NCBI GenBank assembly: GCA_003116995.1
Contig: BDSL01000069.1
Location: forward strand, 372,001 to 436,000
From: Yamagishiella unicocca
Taxonomy: Eukaryota > Chlorophyta > Chlorophyceae > Chlamydomonadales > Volvocaceae
DNA length: 64,000 nucleotides
Direction of reading: 5' to 3'
How positions within the stretch are numbered: position 1 is the stretch's first letter; each line of letters begins with the position of its first letter. This document shows positions 23,504 through 35,000 of the stretch, in pieces. The translations under genes were made by a program, and so were the position numbers. A model generated the notes under the pieces. The model did not search any database. It had not been told where the DNA came from and was given only the letters and a program-made list of their open reading frames with translations.

Positions 23504-26500
23504 ATGCCTCCCAAGATCGTCTACTTTCCTGTGCGCGGCAGGTAACGACGCAGTGCTACATGACATGGCCGGCGCATGCGACACTGCACAGCAGTCAAGC
23601 CACAGCTCCCATGACTGTCACCATTCCCATCCTTCAGGGCCGAGGTGATGAAGCTGGCGATCGTGGCTTCCGGTGACGACTTCGAGTTCGAGAATGTTGA
23701 CTACGGGCAAATGAAAGCGCACCCAGAGGTCTATCTCTTCGGGCAGTGCCCCAGGTAGATTGATCACTGTGTTACTTCTTTCAGACAGACGTTTGTAGAG
23801 CTTCCAGGATAGGATAGAGGAACCTACCTCCAGCTGGGCCATCCTTCGATCCCGCTACCCACTTAAACCCCAACCTGTGCTATGTCCCCCAGGCTTATAG
23901 ATGGCGACAACGACGTGGTGCAGTCGAACGCCATTTGCAGGTATGCCATTTGCAGGAAGTGGCGCGCATGCGCGCTGTGGTTTCGGCGCCTGCGCGCATC
24001 GCTTCGTTAACGACGATGCCAGGAACACGCGCAACAGACTCGTAGTGCGCTGTGGAAAAACTCTTTCGTAACGCCGAGCTAAGCCCGGAATGAGCCCCGG
24101 TCCCTAGCCCCGCCGTCGCAGCGGGTCAGGACGGGCCAGGCCCCCCATGCAGCCGGATCAGAGCGCCTGGCCTGCAACCCGGCGGCGGTACATGCCGTAC
24201 TGACTTCCTTACGCAACGATCCGGGGGAATCACCCGCCCCCCCCCCCTCGAACCGGTTACCGGTTCTTTACCTGTAACCCCCCTCGAACTGTACCAAACG
24301 TCTCCTAACCAGTTTTACCCTTCAGTGCCGACCCACGGGCTTCCTCTCAACCTCCCCCACCCCGAAGGTACCTGGCCCGCAAGTACGACTTGTACGGCAA
24401 GACTGAGAAGGAGACGATCGCCGTGGATGTGATCCTGGAGGGCGTGGAGTCTCTGCGGGTCAAGTACCTGGAGCTCATCTACAAGGACAAGCTGGTGGGT
24501 CGGGGGCCGGCCAGGAAACCCGCTACCGTGCAAACGATCCAAAAAGGGAAGCGAAACAAAAACCGGCGAATAGCCGGGAACAGGCGTTTGGGTTTGCATG
24601 CCGGGGGACCTTGTTTTACTGTCGGAAGTCAGCGGACGAGTCTCACCCACGGCTCCCAGGAGGAACAGAGGCCAGGCTGCCGAACACGTTTTGCGTTGGC
24701 GTATCTGCATGGTGGTCCAAAAGCGACGACGAGTCCGAGGCAGCCTGCTGCAAGAGATGGGACCGCCGATCGGTCGGCCGCATAGCCCCAAGGGGTGTAC
24801 GGCATGTGGCTGTACGACTGTACGACCGCCCAGTGCAGACAAACGGGGAGCGTGACGGCGTGCCATAGCCGGGTGATGGGGAGGGTGGCGGGCAACCAGT
24901 GGGCGGCAGGAAGCCCGGGGGGGCGACAAGAGCAGGGGGAAGAAGGGAGCTCGGCAGTGCGCGGTCCGATCCCGATAGCACTGCCGGATCCGGCTCGGCG
25001 CCGCCGCACTGCGGCACCGGTGTGACGACCGGCTGACAAGACAACCGCAGCGGGGCTGGTCCCTGACCGACCGCGCCGCGAGACTGCGCTCGGAGCTTAG
25101 TGCTGCTGTCGGCTGGATAGGTTGCTGTTTGCTTCGTCGTCACCCTCGTCCCCGAACCGTGCTGGGGTCCCTCGCCCACCCAGCCGCAGCCGCCACCTGC
25201 CCCCGCCCGTGTCGGCCAGCCAGCACCTGGGGTCCCCGCCCGGCTGCTTGCGCTCGTCGTCTGAGGAATGCGCCTTGGCCCCCGACCGCCGCCCGCCGCC
25301 CGTCGCGCCACTCATTTCCCTCACCCTCGGCCGTCCCGTGGGTCGGTCGCCACCAGGCTGATGAGGCCAAGGCGACCTACTGGACGACGCATGGGGACCC
25401 CACCACTGCGGAGGGACGAAACGGTGCGTGCCCTGGCCGGGGGTGTACGGCGGCGAATCCAGACGGGAGGGTTCTTGCAGATGAGGGTCGGGCGGGTTAT
25501 CCAAGAGGGAATGCGGGGTCAACAATTCGTTAGACGTCTGATAAGGGGGGATGCCCAAGCAGGGACTGGGTTTAGGATTGGAGGTTGGGGGTTGTATGGG
25601 AGCGAAATGGGTGGGAAAGGGCAGTGAGGATTGTGGGCTAGGCGGGGAGTGTCGGGAATACGGCGGAGTAGAGATAAGTGCCGGGATTCAACAGGATCGG
25701 AGGGGAGGCGTGGGGAAGGAGCTGTGTTTGCCTCGTGGAGCGCCGCCGTAAGCGCAAGCAGCTTGACGGATGGGGGCGGTGCGCTGGTGGGGGTGGTGCG
25801 CTGGAGGGCATGCAGCGGTGCGGGCGGTGCGGCGAGGTGTGCGGTGCGGGGACGAGGAGCGACACACCGACACACCGGTGTCCTGGGAGCTGGACGCACG
25901 CCTCAAACCTGAACGATGAGCCACGGTACTTTGGGACCGGAGGACCCACGGGAACCCACGGGAACCCACGAGGGAACCCACCTCCCTCACCAGCGCAAGG
26001 CAGCGCAAGGCAGGGGAACCCACACCCAAGCAGCCCCTTTCCCCCGCCTAGCGGCCCCCATTCCAGTCCCCAAGTAGGCTTACGGGTCCCCCCACTGGTG
26101 TGACGAATACGTGTTTCCGCGCTACGCCGCCTGTTGTCGGCGGTACAACGGAACACGGCGGCCTGCGATGTGTATCCCATGGCTTCCAGCCCTCCCCGTG
26201 TCTTCCTCCCCGCCCCTTCCGTTCATTCCACCCACTCGCCTCCTTGCCTGCCCCACCTGGACCACCTATTCATGCAGGAGGCGCGCACCTGGTTTTCTTC
26301 TCTCGGATGCTGCCCCGCAACACCGCCGGCGCCGGCAAGGCCCTGGTGGGCAGCGGGCTGACCCTCGCTGACCTGGCGCTGTTTGACATGGTGGACCTGC
26401 ACGTGCGCATCTTTGAGAGCGAGATGAAGGCGGCGGTAAGGAGCGGGGAGGAGGGGGAGGGGAAAGGGGGAAACGAGGGGTGGGGCACGGTGGGGACTCA

Positions 26501-26777
26501 AGGGTCTTATGGTTTGATCCCAGCCTTCCTACCTACACACCTGTGATTCCGCTGCCGGCACCCTCGGCTGCTTGGGGTCCGGCTGCTCCCCTTCTAAGCT
26601 CCTGGGTTCCAAAGGGACAGTCCTCGCTGCTTCCCCGCCCGCATCCCCTCCTTCCTATCCCCGCAGTACCCCGAGCTCGTTGCCTTCCATGACCACATCG
26701 CCGGGCTGCCGGGCATCAAGGACTACCTGGCCTCGACCCGGCGGCTTACGGCGGTCAACGGGAACAACCTGGGCTGA
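23504..26777 (+). CDS. Glutathione S-transferase, sigma-like
   Basis: Glutathione transferase conjugating glutathione to electrophiles or acting as a peroxidase/isomerase; presumably cytosolic. Exons 23504-23541, 23638-23754, 23893-23940, 24368-24494, 25357-25423, 26278-26435 and 26667-26777 sum to 666 nt, giving 221 aa, the normal length for the family. The start IVYFPVRGRAE is the thioredoxin-fold strand with the catalytic Tyr, typical of sigma-type enzymes; VQSNAICRYLARKYDLYG contains the Gln-Ser glutathione-binding motif; ADLALFDMVDLHVRIFE belongs to the helical C-terminal domain. There is no signal peptide or transit peptide. A paralogue with the same 67-nt and 111-nt exons lies on the other strand at 62922-63884. 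All splice sites are canonical. The exact substrate cannot be told from the sequence. Confidence 0.93.
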
Positions 26778-27710
26778 GCAGTACGGCGTCGTGACCCGTC
26801 CACTCCGGGACTCGCCGCTGGCACGACCCCGATCCCGACCTCCCTCCTGACGGGCCACAGCCTGCGGTGGTGAAGGGGAGGGGCGGGCAGGAGAAGGGAG
26901 GGGAGGGGAGGGTGCTGCGCTGTCATGGAGGCAAGCTGACGTGGCAGAGGGTCTCGGGGCAGCGGTAGGGGCCGTCGGCACAAGCAGCTTCCTCTGTGTG
27001 TTCTGCGCGTAAGGTGCTGGGGATGTCGCTGTAGCTCCCGGGAGGGAGGCAGCGGAGGTCTTAGCATGCTCGCCGCGTGTGGTTCCGCGTGTCTCCGCCA
27101 TGGCCATGCGCAGAGGTCATGCCGGTGCGTGCTGGGGCATGACATCTGCGCGCGCGTTTTGCGTTTTGCGTTTTGCGCGGTGACGTGGCGACGGCTTTTT
27201 CCGGGCTCGTGCTTGCTTGCTGCAAGGCGCGTGTGTCTTGTAAGCCAAGGGGGTGAGGCCCGTCTCACGCAGGTATCGGTGCGCGGCGCGGCGAGGACGC
27301 AACCTTATGTAGCTGGCTCTCCATCAGCCACACACCGCGCGATCGGCGTCAGCTAGGGTCAGCTCCGTCAGATTGCCACATCCGGTCGGCGCTGGCAGCC
27401 GCTGACCGGCCGTCCCCCTACCGGTATGCCTTGTGCGCAGAAGTACTGGTACTTGGGTCGTGATGGCGAAGCTGGTTCAGCAGGCAGCAGCACCCGTGAT
27501 AAGTCCGCCTGCTCGTCTTTCGTGTGCTTCTTCCCTGCATCTCGAAAGTGCTTACGCCTGGAGCCGGGGCTGCTTCTGGGTACACTATGTGGGCATCCCG
27601 AATAAAACAACTCGTGCGGGGGTACAGCTGCCGGCCCGCAGGAAGAAAAGTGCGGTGGCAGAAACCCGTGCTATCCGCGCGCCGGCCCCGGCGCGGGCGC
27701 GGCTAGTGTG
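26778..27710. other. 3' flank of the GST gene
   Basis: Probably the 3' untranslated region followed by intergenic DNA. A TGTAA motif at 27239-27243, the usual green-algal polyadenylation signal, lies about 460 bp after the stop codon. I see no further gene. Confidence 0.45.
27239..27243 (+). terminator. Candidate TGTAA polyadenylation signal of the GST gene
   Basis: TGTAA is the standard poly(A) signal in Chlamydomonas-type algae. Its position gives a 3' UTR of about 475-500 nt, which is plausible but unproven; a 5-bp motif may occur by chance. Confidence 0.35.
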
Positions 27711-27829
27711 CAAGTGTTTCTAACATTTGACTGTGGGATGAATGCGCCCTGAACGTGTCACGTGTATATGCAAGTGTTTCTAACACTTGACTGTGGGGTG
27801 AATGCGTCCCGAAACGTGTCGCGAGCGAC
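27711..27829 (+). repeat. Two 60-bp direct repeats
   Basis: Two adjacent units begin with CAAGTGTTTCTAACA(C/T)TTGA and continue CTGTGGG-TGAATGCG. In the second unit the start forms AAGTGTT-TCT-AACACTT, a 7-bp stem. Confidence 0.8.
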
Positions 27830-27885
27830 CCGTCGCTCCGTCACCCATTGGACCCAGCCGCACGCACGCGGGAGAGGGGAAGGTC

Positions 27886-28125
27886 GGGAGGGAAAGAAGA
27901 GGAAAGGATGGAAAGAGAGAGCACACGGGAAGATAGGAAGGGATAGATAGGGACCGAAGGGAGGAGGGGAGGGAAGGGGTGGGGGGAGGGAGGGAGGAGA
28001 GGGAGGGAGGGAGGGAGGAGAGGGAGGGAGGGAGGGAGGGAGGGAGGAGAGGGAGGCAGGGAGGGAGGGGAGGGAGGGGAAGAGAGAGAGAGAGAGAGAC
28101 CGCGAAAGAGAGAGAGAGAGACCGC
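27886..28125 (+). repeat. Long polypurine tract
   Basis: About 240 bp consisting almost only of A and G on the plus strand: GGGAGGGAGGGA units followed by GA microsatellites. Such tracts can form triplex or G-quadruplex structures. The last GA run is the left target copy of the adjacent LINE. Confidence 0.85.
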
Positions 28126-28141
28126 GTTACAGTGGCCGCAC
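28104..28141 (+). repeat. Left target-site duplication of the LINE
   Basis: (GA)n followed by GACCGCGTTACAGTGGCCGC. The same sequence, differing by one GA unit, is found at 31861-31898 on the far side of the LINE. Confidence 0.7.
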
Positions 28142-31100
28142 GACAGGCGGCACCCGCCCTTATCCCGGCGGGAAAGCACTGCGGAAGAGACACGGAACCA
28201 AGGTCGGGTACGGGCAACAGCAGGCAAACAACATCATGCAAAGTCAGCACAAGCGACGGCAGGACACGGCCCCATGCAGGCCACCCTTACGCGTCAAAAC
28301 CACCACAAAAGCCCCCATTGGCTCACCTGCCCATCACCCGCACCACTCGTATCTCGAACCAGCAAAGGTGGCACCAGGAAAGAAAGAACGAAAGAACAAA
28401 CAGCAGCCAAGGCAGGCTAGCTAGGGCGGCACGGCGCACATGAGCCGACCCCCGGTTACGAACAAAAATGGGTGGTCCACCCCCACGTCACCCCAGTCCT
28501 TGCGGGGCAAACCCAAGCTCGCAAAGTCCCGCAGCAAGGCCCAGAACTTAGCAAGGAGGCCAGAACGCATAGCAGCAGGGAGGGTGGTGCCGGAGAGCCG
28601 ATGAGAGTGTATGTACCGGCGCGCCCACTCCATCGCGTTGAGCGCCGCCAACGCCACCACATCCCACACACACTGCAGCACAGTGGTCGGATCCGGCGAC
28701 ACACACAACCACACATGCTCACGCGTGACCCCGCACCCACAGCAGACTTCCAGTTCATCCCAGAGCGGGCGGACGAGGGGGCAAGACCAAAAGTGATGCA
28801 AGCGCGGCGACTCGGCCACACCCGCTGCAGCGGGGTAACAGCCGCAAGCACACGGTTCGGGTGGGACCAGCGGGAGGTGAGAGGAGCCCGGCATGGGCAC
28901 CCCGTCAACCGCCAGCCGCCAGAGGACCTCCTTCCACCGCGGCTCCCACTTAAGACGCTTCCACAACCGCCGCCATACCGCGCGTAACGCCACAAGGGCC
29001 GCCTCGGGCGTGGCAGCCACAGCAGGGGACAGCCCGAGCGCCTCCCGCACATACGCCGCATGACAGGCCTGCCTGGGGCGCTCCAGTTCCGCCGCCTGGA
29101 GCAGGGTGCCCAGCTTGACGGTGAAGGAGGTGATGGGCAGCACGGCGTCCACACCCAGCCGCCACCCCAGGCGAGCAAGGAGGAGAGCATCCACCTCGTC
29201 AGGCGACGGCGGGGCGGGGCCATCGGGCGCCAGGCGAGCAGCAGCGAGCCATGCGGGCGAGATGTCAGAAAGGAGAGCGGCCACCGCAGCCCGCGCCGCG
29301 ATGCGATCTTGGAGCGCACCCATGGCCAGCTCGGAGGGCGCCAGCTCGTGCCGTACGAGCGTCGTCCAGCGCTCAGCCAGCCGGCTGAAGATGGCCATGC
29401 CCGGCGTCGTCGCCAGGGCATGGGCGCGCTCCACCTCAAACGCGGTCATAGCGTCCTGCACCCGGACGGCGTCGCCGACGGTCAGCAGGCGGCGGCACAT
29501 GGTGAGGGGGCCATGGATAGCCTCCAACCCCGGCCGCCGGCCCGGCGCCCCCGCGTTGGGCAGGAGCGGGTTGCCCCACAGCGGCGCGTTGAAGCACCAG
29601 ACGCCCGGCTCCAGGGGGGGGTCCGCGACGTCAGACAGGGGGGGGAGGTGACCGAGGCTCGTGGCAAGCCGGTGGATGTCCGGAGGCAAGCTTAAGGGGG
29701 CGCCGAGCCACGGGCCATCCGGGCGAGCTGTGGTGACGGCCAGCGGGCGGAAGGCAGGGTGGAGGGTAGAGAGGAAGGAGACCGCAATCCGGATCCACGG
29801 CGCGCGGGCAGCCGGGGGCTGCAGCGCGGAGCGGGCGACCGTCAGGCTCCACTTGGCATGCCGGCTGAGGACATGCAGCCGAAGGGGCAGTACACCGAAG
29901 CCGCCGATGGTGGGATGACCGGAGAGCAGGCGGAGGGGGACACCAGTGAAACGGCGCTGGGCGTCATCAGGGCCTAGCTCCCGATCCACCAGCTTTGCGA
30001 CAAGGGCCATGATGCCAGCAAGGACCTCCGCCGGCGGCAGCCCCGAGTGCTCCATGTGGTACGTCGCCATATGGAGAGCATAAGCTGCAGCCGCAGTGGC
30101 ACGGCCGAACATCGACAGGGCCATGCGGGAGATCTTTTGGAGACGGCGGCGGGCCTCCGACATCCGTGACGCCCAATCGAGGACGGGGGCGGCAGGCGGA
30201 TTGGTGAAGGGGATGCCCAGCGCCACCGCAGCGGGCACGATCCGAAGGCCAGCGAGGGCAGGGGGCGGGGGAGAAGGGGAGGGGCGAGGCACCCCGGGAG
30301 CGGTGGCGGCAAGGGACGGCGATGTGGAGGGACCCGGGGCGGCCAGGGCGCCAGCGGCTGCGGCGAGGGCGCCCACGACCACGACAGCTGCAGCACCGCG
30401 GCCACGACGCCGACGACCGCGGCGAGCCAGCCCTGGTGGGCGCGCCAGGCGAGGCGGGTGACGGGCGACGGGGGGGCTGGCGGCGCCAGCAGGGGCGGCT
30501 GGGGCGGCTGGAGCGGCTGGGGCGGCCGGGGCAGTGGGGGCGGCAGTGACGGCCGCGACGGCTGGGGCGTCAGGAGGCGTGGGAGACGCTGCGGCGGCGC
30601 CAGCGGCGGCCGGGGCTGCGGTCGTCAGCACCGTGGTGGCCGCGGCACCCGCGGCCGCCCCAGGAGCACCACCGGCGGCAGCCGAACCGGCGGTCGCCAG
30701 CGCCTCGGCGGCCACTGCGACCAGGACGGCAGCCGCCGGCGCCACGGCAGCCGCGGCTGCCGGGGCGGCAGCCGCCTGCGGGGCAGCAGCAGCGGCGGCC
30801 AGGGCGGCAGCCATCGGCGCAGCGGCAGCAGCGGCGGCGGCCGGGGCGTCAGGAGGTACGGCGGCGGCGCCAGCGCCTGCCGGGGCGGCCTCCACCGGCG
30901 CCTCGGCAGCAGCGGCGCTCGGGGCGGCGGGTGAAGCGGCGGCACCGCCCGCAGCGGTCCACGCGGCGGCAGGGGCGGCGACGGCCGCCACCGCAGCGGC
31001 AAGGACGGCAGCCGGGGCGGCGGGCGCCGGCGCCACCTGGCGACCAGCCCACAGCAGCTCGACCTTGGAGGGATTCAGGTGCTGGCCAGAGGCGCGGGCA

Positions 31101-31860
31101 AACGCCGCCATGAGGGCGATAAATGGCGGTACTGCAGCTGCATCTGGGAGCGCGACTTGGGCATCATCAGCAAACTGCACGCCGGTAACCAGGCTGGCCG
31201 GGTCCGCCGGGGCCAGCGGCACGCCAACACCGTGCCGCTTCAGCCAGCAGAGGAGGGCGTGGGCCACGAAGAGGTAGAGGAGCGGGGCAAGGGGACAGCC
31301 CTGCCGGACGCCGGCCCGGATAGGGACAGAGCGGGAGATGTAGCCGTTGACGGACGCCATGGCCACTGTACGGCCCAACAGGAGCTGCGTCCATCCCAGG
31401 AAACCGGCCCCAACACCCATGCGCTCCATGACAGCAAAGAGGAAGGAGCGGTCAATGGTGTCGTAAGCTTTGGCGAAATCCAAGAAGGCGATGAGAGCAC
31501 TCCGTTGCTGCTGGTGTAGGAGGGGGGGGAGGCAGCGAAGGAAGCGGGTGTTGGCGCCAATGGAGCGGCCGGGGAGGAAGGCGGACTGCTCGAGGGGGAT
31601 GGCGGCGGAAAGGCCAGGGCTGAGGCGGTTGGCGAGGACCTTCGCCAGAATGCGGTAATCAGTACAGAGCAGGGTGATGGGGCGGTAGGCGCCGGCCGCC
31701 GCCCGGTCCGCATCATGGCCCTTGTAAATGACGGATATAACACCCTTCAGGAAACCCGTCGGGACGGCGCGCAGATGGCCGATAGCAGTGAAAAGGCGGG
31801 CCAGTGCCGGCACAAAGCAGCCACTGTAGGTCCGGAGGAGATCCACAGGGATTCCGTCCC
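28142..31860 (-). mobile_element. 5'-truncated L1-like LINE retrotransposon
   Basis: A 3.7-kb non-LTR element bounded by 36-38 bp direct repeats. It begins abruptly at the start of the reverse transcriptase region and lacks the endonuclease and any first ORF, which is the usual result of incomplete target-primed reverse transcription. A minus-strand 3' UTR of about 280 bp follows the stop at 28421. No poly(A) tail is visible at the 3' junction; the element may end in another way. The coding frame is still open over its whole length, so the insertion is recent. Confidence 0.8.
28421..31860 (-). CDS. LINE reverse transcriptase ORF, N-terminally truncated
   Basis: Reverse transcriptase that would copy the LINE RNA at a nicked target. 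Motifs in order: DGIPVDLLR (entry region), YRPITLLCTDYRILAKVLANR (shortened here; RT block 1-2), FLDFAKAYDTID with the first catalytic Asp, GVRQGCPLAPLLY, then FADDAQV with the FADD form of the catalytic box. After HLNPSKVELLWAG comes about 250 aa of almost pure Ala/Pro/Val, then a conserved C-terminal part ending in a zinc-finger RVT region (CACG ... LHHFWSCPLVRPLWDEL). The Ala/Pro block is unusual between the RT and C-terminal domains. No start codon or endonuclease is present, so no autonomous product is expected. The open frame formally runs on to 32158, but that part is flanking DNA including a tRNA gene. Confidence 0.88.
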
Positions 31861-31898
31861 AAGAGAGAGAGAGAGAGACCGCGTTACAGTGGCCGCAC
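31861..31898 (+). repeat. Right target-site duplication of the LINE
   Basis: Matches 28104-28141 apart from one extra GA unit. It is followed by what was the original flank, AAGAGGGGCC. Confidence 0.7.
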
Positions 31899-32000
31899 AA
31901 GAGGGGCCAAGAGGGGCGGAACCTAAGACCTCCTGGAATTTTATATAGTTTATTAGAAGTCGAGGTTGTACATGTCCTTGCAGCAAGTTGATCTTGCCCC

Positions 32001-32082
32001 GCACCTGTGGCCGAGTGGTTAAGGCGCGGCCCTGCTAAGGCCGTGGGGTCTCCCCGCGTGAGTTCGAATCTCATCGGGTGCG
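32001..32082 (+). tRNA. tRNA-Ser (anticodon GCU)
   Basis: An 82-nt cloverleaf. The acceptor stem GCACCTG pairs with CGGGTGC (one G-U). The anticodon stem CGGCC/GGCCG encloses the loop CTGCTAA, anticodon GCT, reading AGC/AGU serine codons. A long class-II variable arm (TGGGGTCTCCCC) fits a serine tRNA, and the T arm GTGAG-TTCGAAT-CTCAT holds the B box. There is no intron. CCA is not encoded, as expected for a nuclear gene. A T4 run at 32087-32090 is a plausible RNA polymerase III terminator. Confidence 0.95.
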
Positions 32083-35000
32083 ATACTTTTTGCATGCAGC
32101 GCCAACCATTTGAGCAATGGCCATTGGCGCATAGGCTGGAGAGTCTATCAGAGCTCAATTATTAGAAAACGTAACGGTTCTCCGAGTTTACGAGGAAAAC
32201 CATGCTTTTCTGCAATATACGACGTACGAACGTCGCTTGCTTCTGGAGCGGGGTTGCTCCTGTTGGGACGCTGGAGCGTCGGTGTTCGTACTTTTCGGAG
32301 AATCAACATAGCGCTTCAGGCCGTGCTGGCTTTGGACGTTTACGGCTACTCGTGTTGCCTTTTGCTGCTGTCCACCGTCGGTGCGTGTTCACCCTCTCCC
32401 TATCTGCGTTGTTTATTATCGCCCCGGTGGGGCTCTAGCAGAGTGTGTAACGGAGTCTTTGCAGAAAACGCGCAGAAAACCTTTCAAGGATTACTCGGCA
32501 AAACACGTAGTAAAACCTTTCGAGGCTTGTTCGACGTCCTTAAATGCGCATGCTTGGTCGCCATCTCTGAAAGTTCGCATTCGAGCGGCCGGATCCAGCA
32601 GGGGACTGGCACGAAGAATTTCCTAGACGTCAGCGGTTGGCGTGATGTGATTTACAGTGGCCTGACCAATGGCACGGAGCATTAACGTAAATGGACAGCG
32701 CCGCAAAGGACGCAATTTATACAGACCGACGGACAAGCACAACGAAATGTCGAGGGGATTGATTTTTGCACATTACGCGTGATTGGCAATAAAACCAGAT
32801 GGAAGCAAGCTGGGCAACTCCTGCGAACACCGAATGCATTCGAAGTTGCCCACATCACCGGCGGTCCGGGTGCCGGGCGACCTTCTTAGGTCCCCCAGCC
32901 AGGCAGATTTGGTGTGTTCAGGAACTCGCGTGACGGCCATCACCGTCGATACCATATCCCACCCACCATAGTCACCACGAACAAAGTAATGCAGCCGCAG
33001 CGGCGCCCCCAATAAGGCGGCGCCCCTTTGACCCGGCATTGCGCAGTCCTCTAATGTCTCATGCGCCAGATCCAATCAACGCGGGGACCAACAGGCCCGA
33101 ACAATGGACTGATGCTGGGCCTGAGCAACGGCCACACTCACAAACCGAAAGCTCCGTTCGCGTCACCTCCGGCATAGTGCAGCCGTTGCAAAGAAGAGAA
33201 CCCACCACAATTTCCCGACACTCAACCCCTACCGAGGGCTTACGCGGGACCCTTGCCCCGCCGACCGGCCCCCACTGCTGCCGAAGGGAGCACCTGCGGG
33301 CGCCGGCAGGGGTGATGTCCAGGGACCGACAAAGAATGGCGGACGAGCCCCGCCAGCTCCAAGCACTCGGCGCTCGCCGTCTACGTCCCTCGATGCACGA
33401 TCAACGGCAGGAGGAGGCAAACCGCCACGCCCCTCACAGGCGTCCAGCAGCAGCCTACACTCGCCCTTCTCCTCGCTCATGCTCTGCTCCCTACCCAAAC
33501 AAGTCCTGCGAATCGAGCGATGCCGGGAACACCACAAACAGCACCGAAGAGCTCACCGCACCACGCCTACGGACCATTGCTTGTGAATCAAAGGCGGCGA
33601 ATAATATCTCGTTTTGCTGTGCCAGTGCTGCGTACCAAATCGCGAAGCTAAGACTAAGAAACACCACACCGCGAAGCGGGACGTCAGGGCTCGGAAGCCA
33701 AAAAGCAAAACGCATCAAAACTCCCGAGACGCGTGGCAACAACCAGAGTGCTGCCTTCGGCACGCGAACCCAGGCTACTGTGGCGGTGCCTCGGAACGTA
33801 AACATTATTTCACACCACCATGACACACACCAATGCAACCCTCGCGACCATCACTGTGTACTAAACCCCCCCGCCGTCCCCCCGCCACGCCAGTTAGTTC
33901 CTAGATGTGCTGCGAGCTGCCCACGTAGGCCTCACCCGCGCACTCAATGTCACACCCAGCGCCCCGGATGAGCGCCATGACGCCCCCCGCCCTACACCTC
34001 CCGTCTCACCCTCCGTCGGGCGGGGGCGGCGGGCGCCCTACATCTCCGTCTCAAACCTCCCGTCTCACCCTCCCTTGCCGGTAATTAGGGTACAAACACC
34101 ATGGTTCCAAGCCGCTGGCCGCCGTCCTGTGAGTGGCATTGGAGGCCCCACCACAACACAAAAATGCGGTCGCCCAGGCAGGAGCATCGGTAGTGGGAGC
34201 AGGTAGGCACCACGCATTTAAGATTATGCCCCACGCATTTAAGATTATGCCCAGTAGGATATAAACGGGGGACCAACAGCCAAGACACAGGCGGCGGGTG
34301 CAGAGAGCTAGACACCCTTCCCGCCGTGGTCCATCGTCCACACACGCCTCAAAAACTACCTACTAGGCATGGTAGTATCAAATACGCACGCCTTCACGCT
34401 GCATCCACACCTTCACAAGGGGAGCGCATATTAGACACGAAGCGTGCTAGCAACAAACGTCGTCCGTTGAGACAAGCACTGCGCTCAAGGGAATTGCATC
34501 GCGTCACGGCGCAGCAGGAGCCTCCAGGGAGGTCCCCATGCAGGTGCAACAGCGCCACGGCACACAGACAATACACGCAAACACGCATCGACACAGCCGA
34601 ACAGTAACAGGCGGGGCCTCCTACTTAAGTGTCGACGACCCTCTTAGGCGCAACCGCCCACAGCACAGCGCACGGGAAAAGCAGCGAAGCGCACTCTCAG
34701 AAGCCGGCTCCCTATAACTGGCTTGGTGAAGCCCGAGTCAGCGGATACGTCCTTTTCATGAGTCAGCGGCCCCGCATCTGTGCGGAGTGGGCACCTTCCA
34801 TGATGGCAGTCGCCGCAACGGCAACGGTTAGTAGTGGCCTAAATCTTCAGCCAGGCCCACTTCAGTAATAAATGCTAGCCGGGCAGGAAAAAAACGCGCC
34901 ACCCCCAGAGCACACCACGCCGAAAAGGCCGGTGCTGGCGGCAAGGGGCCGGAACGGCTGCGCTGCCCGTCTCTGCGCCCAACCGACAACCGCACACCGC

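Noticed and set aside
31900..32158. N-terminal extension of the LINE frame
   Set aside because: It lies outside the target-site duplication and covers the tRNA-Ser gene on the other strand, so it is flanking DNA read in frame by chance.
33039..33971. 310-codon open frame
   Set aside because: Arg/Pro/Thr/His-rich composition, no motif, no splice sites, no supporting context; likely chance in GC-rich DNA.
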